Shown here: piece by piece, positions 1-6,320 of the stretch | Position numbering within the stretch: position 1 is the first letter of the stretch | Layout of the letters: each line of letters starts with the position of its first letter | From: JBBQBQ01 sp038317685 | GTDB lineage: Bacteria > Desulfobacterota > Desulfuromonadia > Desulfuromonadales > DDH964 | Direction: 5' to 3' | Assembly (NCBI GenBank): GCA_038317685.1 | Contig: JBBQBQ010000103.1 | Span: 1-11,317, forward strand | Length of the DNA stretch: 11,317 nucleotides | Notes under the pieces: generated by a model | The model's database searches: none | What the model was told of the DNA's origin: nothing | The model's input: the letters and a program-made list of their open reading frames with translations, nothing else | Translations under genes and position numbers: made by a program

Positions 1-1806
1 TGGCCCTGGCCCCGCTATCGTTTGGCCAGGCTGGTCGAGCGGCTGCAGGGCCTGGGGGCGAAGGTCGTGGCCCTTGACTTCCTGATGCCTGAGCCCGATC
101 GCACCTCCCCCGAGGTGATCCTTTCGGAACGGCAGCGGGACCGGCAAGCGACCGCCAACCCTTCGCTTTCTTCAGCCTTCGACCTCAACTCCGGGCAACT
201 GGCCGAAGCGATGGCCCGGGATGCCACCGTCCTCGGTTACTTCCTGGATTTTACCGGCGCCGCCGCCTTAGCTTCCCAGGCCAGGCCAATACTGCCCCCC
301 GGCATGGTGGTGACCAGACCAGCCGGGATCGAGGCCGCCTGGCCGCGACCCGACGGGGTGATCCGGAGCATCCCGGCCCTGACCGGTGCGGCTCGGGCCG
401 AAGGGTTCACCAACGCCCTTCACGACCGCGACGGGGCGCTCCGGCGGGTGCCGCTGCTGCTGCCCTATCAGGGTGACCTTTATCCTTCCTTCGCCCTGGC
501 CGCCCTGCTCCTCGCCTCTCCGGACCGCACCCTGCGTCTCAGCCGGGAGGGGGAGGAGACCACGCTGCTGTGGGACCACCGTCGCATCCCCCTGGACCGG
601 GAAGGCAACCTGGCCCTCGATTTCCGCGATGAGTCCCACTCCTTTCCCTACCTTTCGGCTCGCTCTGTCCTGATCGGGGAGCCTGCTCCGGGAAGCCTGC
701 AGGGGAAGATTGCTCTGGTCGGCTCCTGGGCCAAGGGCCTCGGCGATCTGCACCTGGTCCCTTCCGGCAATTATCTGAACGGGCTGGTTATCCATGCAAC
801 CGTCATCGACAATCTTCTGGCGGGTTCCTTCATTGCCACCCCGGGGTGGGCCCAGGGCGCCGGAGCCTTGGCGATTCTGGGGCTCGGGCTGCTGAGCACC
901 TGGCTTTTGAGCCGGTCGGGGTTTCTGCTTTCCCTGATAACAGTGGCGGGGGGAGTTGCCGGGTGCTATTGGCTGGGGCAGAATTTGCTCGTGAGCCGGG
1001 GGGTCTTCCTTTCACCGCTCCTGCCGATGTTGACGCCGGTGGTGATCGTGATGTTTCTGGGTCTGTTGAAGTACGGAATCGAAGCCCGCAAGGTGCGGAA
1101 ACGCACCCTCGACCTGATCGAGGCCCAGGACATGATCATCAGAAGTCTGTCGACCCTGACCGAAGCGCGCGACCTGGGGACCGGCAGGCACATTTTGAGG
1201 ACTCAGCGCTATGTGGAGATTCTGGCCCGGCAGCTTGCCACCACCCCGGAATACCGGGACCTGGACGAAAGCACCATAGAACTTCTTGCCAAATCGGCTC
1301 CGCTGCATGACATCGGCAAGGTCGGGGTCGCCGACAGCATCCTCAATAAACCTGGGAAACTGACGGATCAGGAATATGCCGTCATGAAGAATCACCCCCT
1401 GATCGGGGCCGAGGCCCTCTCCAGATCGGTCGACGGCTCCGGACATCCGGAACAGCTCGACTTCCTGCAATGTGCCCGCCAGATGATCGAATCACACCAC
1501 GAGCGGTGGGACGGCAGCGGCTATCCATACGGCCTGCGCGGCGAGGAAATCCCTTTGGCCGGGCGCCTCATGGCCCTGGCGGACGTCTATGATGCCCTGG
1601 TGAGCTGGCGGTCCTATAAACAGGCTTTTCATCACGAGATCGCTTTCGAAATCCTCTGCAAGCATTCCGGAAGCCAGTTCGATCCGGCGGTGGTCGCGGC
1701 TTTTGTGGCCCGGGAGACGGATTTTCTCCGCATCGCCCAGGATTTCGCCGATAGCGGGGACAGCACGGCCGCTTCCGCCCTCAAGGGTAGCGAAACACCC
1801 TGGTAG
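1..1806 (+). CDS. CHASE2 sensor / HD-GYP c-di-GMP phosphodiesterase (5' end outside window)
   Basis: Predicted inner-membrane protein that senses a periplasmic signal through CHASE2 and hydrolyses cyclic di-GMP in the cytoplasm. The frame is open from the first base (WPWPRYRLARLVERL), which matches the early part of CHASE2, so the gene starts upstream; the TTG at 22 is not the start. There are 601 codons in the window. CHASE2 covers about residues 1-275, followed by three hydrophobic helices at about 283-355 and a short coiled linker. The HD-GYP domain fills about 375-580. Its HDIGK (HD at 436-437), HHE (499-501), DGSGYP (504-509) and downstream IPLAGRL and DVYDAL signatures are all present, so the enzyme should be active. 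A probable terminator lies about 120 bp downstream. The family assignment is firm; the sensed ligand is unknown. Confidence 0.93.
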   Translation, partial: WPWPRYRLARLVERLQGLGAKVVALDFLMPEPDRTSPEVILSERQRDRQATANPSLSSAFDLNSGQLAEAMARDATVLGYFLDFTGAAALASQARPILPPGMVVTRPAGIEAAWPRPDGVIRSIPALTGAARAEGFTNALHDRDGALRRVPLLLPYQGDLYPSFALAALLLASPDRTLRLSREGEETTLLWDHRRIPLDREGNLALDFRDESHSFPYLSARSVLIGEPAPGSLQGKIALVGSWAKGLGDLHLVPSGNYLNGLVIHATVIDNLLAGSFIATPGWAQGAGALAILGLGLLSTWLLSRSGFLLSLITVAGGVAGCYWLGQNLLVSRGVFLSPLLPMLTPVVIVMFLGLLKYGIEARKVRKRTLDLIEAQDMIIRSLSTLTEARDLGTGRHILRTQRYVEILARQLATTPEYRDLDESTIELLAKSAPLHDIGKVGVADSILNKPGKLTDQEYAVMKNHPLIGAEALSRSVDGSGHPEQLDFLQCARQMIESHHERWDGSGYPYGLRGEEIPLAGRLMALADVYDALVSWRSYKQAFHHEIAFEILCKHSGSQFDPAVVAAFVARETDFLRIAQDFADSGDSTAASALKGSETPW

Positions 1807-1928
1807 GCGCAGAGCCGCGGCGGCAACCGGGCCGGGGTTTGGGGATTGGTTCCCGGGAGGGATGACAGCCCCCGTGCGGAAAGGGTTCCGACCAAAGGTG
1901 CCGCCGCCATGGGCGACCACCGGCGAGG

Positions 1929-1954
1929 GTTCCTTCCCGGCGGAACGTTTTTTT
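1929..1954 (+). terminator. Probable Rho-independent terminator after the HD-GYP gene
   Basis: GTTCC (1929-1933) pairs perfectly with GGAAC (1942-1946) around an 8-nt loop. A G and then seven T's (1948-1954) follow directly. The stem is short (5 bp), but the T-run is the longest in this G+C-rich gap, and the position between two co-directional genes fits. A second perfect hairpin, CGGAA-AGGG-TTCCG at 1877-1890, lies upstream and has no T-run. Confidence 0.45.
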
Positions 1955-2055
1955 GCTAATATTACCACCAGGTCCGTTCGGTCGGGAGGCTGGGCGGATG
2001 GGGTTCCTCCTGCAGCGGTCGTCACCGCCTTCACCCTCCCGGTCAGGTGGCCTTC
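1955..2055 (+). promoter_or_regulatory. Leader of the GNAT-deacetylase operon with possible -10 and ribosome binding site
   Basis: Just after the T-run is a small A+T-rich patch containing TAATAT (1957-1962), a 4/6 match to a sigma-70 -10 element, but no good -35 lies 16-18 bp upstream. AGGTGG at 2045-2050 sits 5 nt before the ATG at 2056 and is a good Shine-Dalgarno site; it decides the start of the next gene. The promoter is weakly supported, the ribosome binding site better. Confidence 0.3.
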
Positions 2056-3798
2056 ATGTTCAGCATTCGCCGCATCTACGATACCGTGCTGCCGGTCAAC
2101 CGGCAGGCCATCGAACAGGTCCAGGCGATCCTCCGCACCCAGTTTCCATCCCTCGACCGGAAGGACATCAAAAAGCTCCCAGAACAGCTGACCAACCCCC
2201 TCAAATACCGCTTCCGTTCGATCCTGTCGGTGGCCGAGGACGCCCCGGGGGAGGTCAAGGGCTTCGCCCTGCTGCTGCACGCTGCCGATTTGAACTTCTG
2301 TTACCTCGAGTACGTATCGGCGGCGGAGCGGATGACCGGCCGTGGCATCGGCGGCGCCCTTTACGAACGGGTGCGCATCGAAGCGCGGACCCTAGGCGTC
2401 ATCGGGATCTTCATGGAATGTCTCCCCGACGACCCCGCCCTCTGCCGCGATCCGGCGACCCTGTCCCAGAACCGGGCGCGGCTGAAATTCTACGAACAGT
2501 ACGGGGCCCGGCCGATCGTCCAGAGCGCCTACGAAACTCCGGTTTCCGAAGGGGGGGACAACCCGCCCTACCTGGTCTTCGACGATCTCGGCGACGGGGT
2601 GGAATTGAGTGCGGCCAGGGCTCGCAAGATTGTCCGGGCCATTCTGGAGCGCAAATACGCCCACCTCTGCCCCCAAGCCTATATCGATCTGGTGGTCGAT
2701 TCCTTCCGTACCGACCCGGTCCCCTTGCGGGCCTTTCGCTACCTCAAACGGGAACCGCTGCCGGCCCCGGCCTTGGTGGTGCCGGCCGATCGCCAGATTG
2801 CCCTGATCGTCAACGACATGCACGACATCCACCATATCCGTGAACGGGGCTACGTCGAAGCGCCGGTGCGAATCCGCTCGATTCTGCGGGAAATCGAACC
2901 GACCGGGCTCTTCCATCGCATCCCGGTGCGCCGTTTCGCCGAGCGCCGCCTGAAACGGATTCATGCCGGCGATTTTGTCGATTACCTGAAGGCGATGTGC
3001 CATGGCCTCCCCGTCAACAAGGCGCTCTACCCTTATGTCTTCCCGATCCGCAATGTCGCCCGGCCGCCGAAGGAGATGGCGGTCAAGGCCGGCTACTACT
3101 GCATCGACACCTTCACCCCGTTGACCCACAACGTCTTTCTGGCCGCCAAACGCGCCGCCGATTGCGCCCTGAGCGCGGCCCGCCAGGTTCTCGCCGGACA
3201 GCACCTGGCCTATGCTCTGGTCCGGCCGCCCGGCCATCATGCAGAACGCCGCTCCTTCGGAGGCTTCTGCTACTTCAATAACGCCGCCCTGGCTGCCGAC
3301 GAACTGAGCGAATTCGGCCGGGTGGCGGTCCTCGACATCGATTACCATCACGGCAACGGCACCCAGGACATCTTTTACAAGCGCCGTGACGTGCTGACCG
3401 TCTCCCTGCACGGCCACCCCCGCTTCGCCTACCCCTACTTCAGCGGTTTCGACGATGAAACCGGCGCCGAACACGGCCTCGGCTTCAACCTCAATTTTCC
3501 CCTCCCCGAACACCTTGACGGAGCCGGTTACCGGCTGGCGCTCGGCAAGGCCATCAAACGCATCGAACGCTTCAAGCCGACTTTTCTGGTCATCGCCCTC
3601 GGCCTCGATACCGCCAACGGCGATCCGACCGGAACCTGGAGCCTGAAGGGTCCCGACTTTCTGGAGAACGGCCGGCTCCTCGGTCGTACCAATTTGCCGA
3701 CGGTGGTGGTGCAGGAAGGGGGGTATGACAGCCGGGTCCTGGGGAGCAATGCCCGCCACTTCTTCCGCGGACTCTGGGAGGGAGCCTTCAATGGCTGA
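2056..3798 (+). CDS. GNAT acetyltransferase fused to histone deacetylase / acetylpolyamine amidohydrolase family domain
   Basis: A 580-residue two-enzyme fusion, probably cytoplasmic. The N-terminal part (about 1-165) looks like a GNAT N-acetyltransferase: RMTGRGIGG at 92-100 fits the acetyl-CoA-binding motif A (R/Q-x-x-G-x-G/A). A helical linker follows. From about 248 to the end is an HDAC-superfamily domain with all catalytic features: RPPGHH (390-395, tandem histidines), DIDYHHGNG (427-435; D429 and H431 as zinc ligands), GLDTANGDP (516-524; D523 as third ligand) and EGGY (554-557; Y557 stabilising the transition state). The signature resembles bacterial acetylpolyamine amidohydrolases, so the substrate may be acetylated polyamines, acetyl-lysine or another small amide. 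ATG 2056 is preferred over GTG 2047 because AGGTGG at 2045-2050 overlaps the GTG and is correctly spaced from the ATG. The 3' end overlaps the next gene by 8 nt. Confidence 0.88.
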   Translation: MFSIRRIYDTVLPVNRQAIEQVQAILRTQFPSLDRKDIKKLPEQLTNPLKYRFRSILSVAEDAPGEVKGFALLLHAADLNFCYLEYVSAAERMTGRGIGGALYERVRIEARTLGVIGIFMECLPDDPALCRDPATLSQNRARLKFYEQYGARPIVQSAYETPVSEGGDNPPYLVFDDLGDGVELSAARARKIVRAILERKYAHLCPQAYIDLVVDSFRTDPVPLRAFRYLKREPLPAPALVVPADRQIALIVNDMHDIHHIRERGYVEAPVRIRSILREIEPTGLFHRIPVRRFAERRLKRIHAGDFVDYLKAMCHGLPVNKALYPYVFPIRNVARPPKEMAVKAGYYCIDTFTPLTHNVFLAAKRAADCALSAARQVLAGQHLAYALVRPPGHHAERRSFGGFCYFNNAALAADELSEFGRVAVLDIDYHHGNGTQDIFYKRRDVLTVSLHGHPRFAYPYFSGFDDETGAEHGLGFNLNFPLPEHLDGAGYRLALGKAIKRIERFKPTFLVIALGLDTANGDPTGTWSLKGPDFLENGRLLGRTNLPTVVVQEGGYDSRVLGSNARHFFRGLWEGAFNG

Positions 3799-4669
3799 TC
3801 CCGCCAGTTGGTTCTCGCGGATCGACCGGCTGTTGAGCCGGCTGCCGCGGGGTCTCCAGGTGGCCCTGGTCCTGCTGCTGCTGGCGGTCTGCGCCGGCGC
3901 CGACTACCTGACCGGCGCCGAGGTTTCCTTCTCCATTACCTACCTGGGGCCGATTGCCCTGGCGACCTGGTACCTCGGGGCCTCAGCCGGTTTCGGTCTG
4001 GCGGTCTTGGCGGCTCTGGGCTGGCACTGGGTCGGCGCCCTTTCGGGACTCACCTTCAGCCATCCGCTGATCCCGCTCTGGAATGCCCTGGTGCGCCTCG
4101 GTTTCTTCCTGATCGTCACCACCCTGTTGCTGCAGGTCCGCCGCCTGATCGATCAGTTGCGCGGCCTTTCCGAAACCGATGCCCTCACCGGGCTGGCCAA
4201 TACCCGCTTGTTCTTCCGGCAGGTTGAACAGGAGCGGCAACGGGCCCTGCGCTACGGGCATCCCTTTGCCGTAGCCTACCTCGATCTGGACAACTTCAAG
4301 GAGGTCAACGACCGGTGGGGGCACGAAGTCGGGGACCGGGTGCTGAGGGCCATCGCCGAGGTCCTGACCTCCAACCTGCGTTCCACCGATCTGCCGGCCC
4401 GCCTCGGCGGCGATGAATTCGCCCTGCTGCTGGTGGAAACGGGAGAAACCGAGGCGACCGAGGCTTTGGGGAAACTCCATGCCCGGCTTCTGGAAGCCAT
4501 GGCCCGGGGCGGCTGGCCGGTCGGCTGCAGCCTCGGCGCCGTAGTCTGTCGGTCGCCGGGATCGGCCGGCGTCGATGAGCTGATCCGCCAGGCCGACGCC
4601 CTGATGTATCAAGTCAAACAAGCCGGCAAGAACCGGTTTGAACTGCGGGTCCTGGTGCCGGAAGGTTGA
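3791..4669 (+). CDS. Membrane-anchored GGDEF diguanylate cyclase
   Basis: Makes cyclic di-GMP from two GTP. The protein is 292 residues with four predicted membrane helices (about 18-36, 42-60, 62-80 and 88-110), then a short coiled linker beginning LIDQLRGLSETDALTGL and a GGDEF domain. The active-site GGDEF is intact at 206-210. An RxxD inhibitory site (RSTD, 197-200) lies exactly five residues before it, so product feedback inhibition is expected. I do not recognise the membrane domain by name; it has no obvious periplasmic sensor. The start is ATG 3791, with GGGAGGGAG just upstream inside the previous gene; the two genes overlap by 8 nt, which suggests translational coupling. A longer in-frame start at 3725 lies deep in the fusion gene and is unlikely. 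Confidence 0.92.
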   Translation: MADPASWFSRIDRLLSRLPRGLQVALVLLLLAVCAGADYLTGAEVSFSITYLGPIALATWYLGASAGFGLAVLAALGWHWVGALSGLTFSHPLIPLWNALVRLGFFLIVTTLLLQVRRLIDQLRGLSETDALTGLANTRLFFRQVEQERQRALRYGHPFAVAYLDLDNFKEVNDRWGHEVGDRVLRAIAEVLTSNLRSTDLPARLGGDEFALLLVETGETEATEALGKLHARLLEAMARGGWPVGCSLGAVVCRSPGSAGVDELIRQADALMYQVKQAGKNRFELRVLVPEG

Positions 4670-4756
4670 TTCGGAGGAAGGCCGCGAAACCTGAAGCGGG
4701 CGCAGCACGGCAAGAGGAAGAAGCTGTGCGCCGAGGGCCAGGAAAAGGAGCGACCC
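4670..4756 (+). other. Gap between cyclase gene and yjbQ with a non-terminator hairpin
   Basis: The 87-nt gap holds an inverted repeat: GGCGCAGC (4699-4706) can pair with GCTG (4723-4726) and CGCC (4729-4732) around a 2-nt bulge, with a purine-rich loop. No T-run follows, so it is not a classical terminator and the three + strand genes probably share a transcript. AAAAGGAG (4743-4750) is the yjbQ ribosome binding site. No convincing promoter was seen. Confidence 0.3.
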
Positions 4757-5173
4757 ATGAAGACCTACCGCAGGGAACTCTGGTTCGAGACCCGGCAACG
4801 CCGGGAGCTGATCAACATCACCCCGCAGGTGATCGTCTGCCTGCAGGAGAGCGGCATCCGGGAGGGCCTGCTCCTCTGCAACGCCATGCACATCACCGCC
4901 AGCGTCTTCGTCAACGACGACGATTCCGGCCTGCACCAGGATTTCGAAACCTGGCTGGAGGGGCTGGCGCCGGAACATCCTTACTCGCGCTATCAGCACA
5001 ACGGTGCCGAAAACAACGCCGATGCCCACCTGAAACGGACCATCATGGGGCGGGAAGTCGTGATGGCGGTGACGGGGGGGCGCCTCGACCTGGGGCCGTG
5101 GGAACAGATCTTCTACGGCGAGTTCGATGGCAAGCGCAAAAAACGGGTTCTGGTCAAGATTATTGGTGAGTAG
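4757..5173 (+). CDS. yjbQ: YjbQ/UPF0047 family protein (secondary thiamine-phosphate synthase type)
   Basis: A 138-residue soluble protein of the UPF0047/YjbQ family, full length for the family. E. coli YjbQ has been linked to weak thiamine-phosphate synthase activity, but the physiological role of the family is unsettled. Conserved features include H45 and N53 in the first conserved block, D62, H81, the NNADAH segment (86-91), the glycine pair near 107, and LGPWEQIFYGEFDG (112-125). The start is supported by AAAAGGAG six nt before the ATG. It is the last gene of the + strand operon and is followed by a hairpin with T-run. Its place after a cyclase does not reveal a shared pathway. The family call is firm; the function is tentative. 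Confidence 0.9.
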   Translation: MKTYRRELWFETRQRRELINITPQVIVCLQESGIREGLLLCNAMHITASVFVNDDDSGLHQDFETWLEGLAPEHPYSRYQHNGAENNADAHLKRTIMGREVVMAVTGGRLDLGPWEQIFYGEFDGKRKKRVLVKIIGE

Positions 5174-5184
5174 GCTTCTTCGGG

Positions 5185-5240
5185 GCTGCCGTTGCCATCG
5201 ACCGAGGGCGACCAGCGAGAACCGCCACCGGCAGCTTTTT
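5185..5240 (+). terminator. Long-loop Rho-independent terminator after yjbQ
   Basis: GCTGCCG (5185-5191) pairs perfectly with CGGCAGC (5229-5235), and TTTTT (5236-5240) follows at once. The 37-nt loop is longer than usual, which lowers confidence. The site lies 11 bp after the yjbQ stop, between convergent genes. No matching T-run exists for the - strand lysR gene. Confidence 0.45.
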
Positions 5241-5277
5241 CAGCGCCACCTCTTCGTCCATCTCTCCCCCGGCAAAT

Positions 5278-6216
5278 TCATCGCAAGGGACCGCTCTCCA
5301 GCTCCTGGAGAAGTCCCCTGACTTCCCGATCTTCCTTCAAAATCCGCAAAAAAGCCTGGGCGGCCGGGGTGAGGGCCCGATGCTTCTTGGTGATGATCCC
5401 CACCTCCCGGGTCATCTCCGGCTCCAGCAAGGGCCGGACGAGAATCCCCGGGATGCGCAGGGAGGTGAGGGCCATCGACGGCAGCACGGTAATCCCCAGG
5501 CCGGCTTCGACCATGGCCATCGCCGTCGACATGTAGGAGGCCTCGTAGGCCGGCCGCAAGGTCTTGCCGATCCGGGCAAAGGCCTGTTCGGTCAGATGGC
5601 GAACGCTGGTGTCGGGAGTCATGGCGATGAATTCCTCGTCGGCGAGGGCCGCCCAGTCGACCGTCTCCCGGCTCTCCAGTCGATGACCGGCGGGGATCAG
5701 GACCATCAGCCGGTCGGTCAGCAGTTCGGTGAAGACCAGATCCTTTTCGAACTGCAGGCGCAGGCCGATGCCGAAGTCGACCTCACCGTTTTCGACCTTC
5801 CTGATCAGCGGTGAGGCGATCGCATCGTGGATCACCACCCGGATATCGGGGTAGGTCGAACGGAATTGGGCGATCACCCGGGGGACGAGGGCCGAAGCCA
5901 GGGAGGGGAGGGCGGCGATGGAGACCCGGCCCCGCTTGTGGCTGGCGAGGTCACCGATGCCGGCGACCATGGTCTCGACGTCGTCGAGGATGCGGCTTGC
6001 CGCCGCCACCAGTTCGTGCCCGGCCTCGGTCAGTTCGACCCGGCGGGTGCTGCGGTCGAAAAGGCGCACCCCCAGCTGTTCTTCGAGCTGGCGGATCAAC
6101 AGGCTCAGCCCCGGTTGGGTGATGTAAATCTCTTCGGCCGCCCGGGTGAAGGCGCCGTGGCGCGCGACGGCCAGAAAGGCCCGCAGTTGGCGGAGGTCAA
6201 TATTTATACTTCCCAT
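5278..6216 (-). CDS. LysR-family transcriptional regulator
   Basis: A 312-residue LysR-type DNA-binding regulator, normal length. The N-terminal winged helix-turn-helix covers about residues 7-65 (LRQLRAFLAVARHGAFTRAA, then TQPGLSLLIRQLEEQLGVRL and the FDR-S/T-R wing). A linker helix and a type-2 periplasmic-binding-fold effector domain (about 93-300) follow, with typical segments such as GLGITVLPSMAL. It is divergent from the AtuA/TRAP operon across a 104-bp gap, the standard LysR arrangement, so it probably controls that operon and itself in response to the transported compound or a product. The ATG at 6216 has no Shine-Dalgarno site upstream. No better start exists because the HTH begins within a few residues. 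Confidence 0.93.
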   Translation of the reverse strand: MGSINIDLRQLRAFLAVARHGAFTRAAEEIYITQPGLSLLIRQLEEQLGVRLFDRSTRRVELTEAGHELVAAASRILDDVETMVAGIGDLASHKRGRVSIAALPSLASALVPRVIAQFRSTYPDIRVVIHDAIASPLIRKVENGEVDFGIGLRLQFEKDLVFTELLTDRLMVLIPAGHRLESRETVDWAALADEEFIAMTPDTSVRHLTEQAFARIGKTLRPAYEASYMSTAMAMVEAGLGITVLPSMALTSLRIPGILVRPLLEPEMTREVGIITKKHRALTPAAQAFLRILKEDREVRGLLQELESGPLR

Positions 6217-6242
6217 AAATAAATATATTAGATAAATAAATT
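6201..6242. promoter_or_regulatory. A+T-rich heptamer repeat cluster, candidate LysR operator
   Basis: TATTTAT (6201-6207) and ATAAATA (6215-6221) form a perfect inverted repeat with a 7-nt spacer. Centred on it is a T-N11-A core (T6205, A6217), the classical LysR-box pattern. Further ATAAATA copies occur at 6219-6225 and 6232-6238, so the 10-mer ATAAATAAAT is repeated directly 17 bp apart (6215-6224 and 6232-6241). The inverted repeat covers the lysR start codon. The island is almost free of G+C in an otherwise G+C-rich window. Operator function is inferred. Confidence 0.5.
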
Positions 6243-6253
6243 TGGAAAATCAA
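6225..6253 (-). promoter_or_regulatory. Candidate lysR promoter
   Basis: On the - strand, TTGATT (6253-6248) and TAATAT (6230-6225) are separated by 17 bp; each matches the sigma-70 consensus at 4 of 6 positions. Only 8 nt separate the -10 from the ATG at 6216, which puts the expected transcription start at or next to the start codon. That agrees with the lack of a Shine-Dalgarno site. A+T-rich DNA can match by chance. Confidence 0.35.
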
Positions 6254-6282
6254 TCTCTCTGTGGTTGGATAGGGACAACAGA

Positions 6283-6309
6283 AGAACAACGTTCTATTCC
6301 CTCTCGGAG
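6283..6309 (+). promoter_or_regulatory. Small dyad and ribosome binding site before atuA-family gene
   Basis: AGAAC (6283-6287) and GTTCT (6291-6295) form a perfect 5-bp inverted repeat around AAC. It could be a small operator or a leader hairpin. GGAG at 6306-6309 is 11 nt from the ATG, a slightly long spacing. A weak promoter candidate for this gene (TTGGAA 6242-6247, TTGGAT 6265-6270) is poor at -10, as expected for an activator-dependent promoter. Confidence 0.25.
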
Positions 6310-6320
6310 TGAGTTGATTT

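Noticed and set aside
22..24. TTG as the start of the CHASE2 gene
   Set aside because: The frame is open to the first base of the window and the preceding codons (WPWPRYR) match CHASE2, so the true start is upstream.
1703..2191. Open frame across the gap after the HD-GYP gene
   Set aside because: It overlaps both neighbouring genes, has no ribosome binding site and shows no domain; the gap looks non-coding.
2392..3759. 455-codon antisense open frame opposite the deacetylase domain
   Set aside because: No domain is recognisable and it lies fully opposite a gene with intact catalytic motifs; it is a codon-bias shadow.
3983..5029. 348-codon antisense frame opposite the cyclase and yjbQ
   Set aside because: It spans two well-supported + strand genes and has no recognisable motif.
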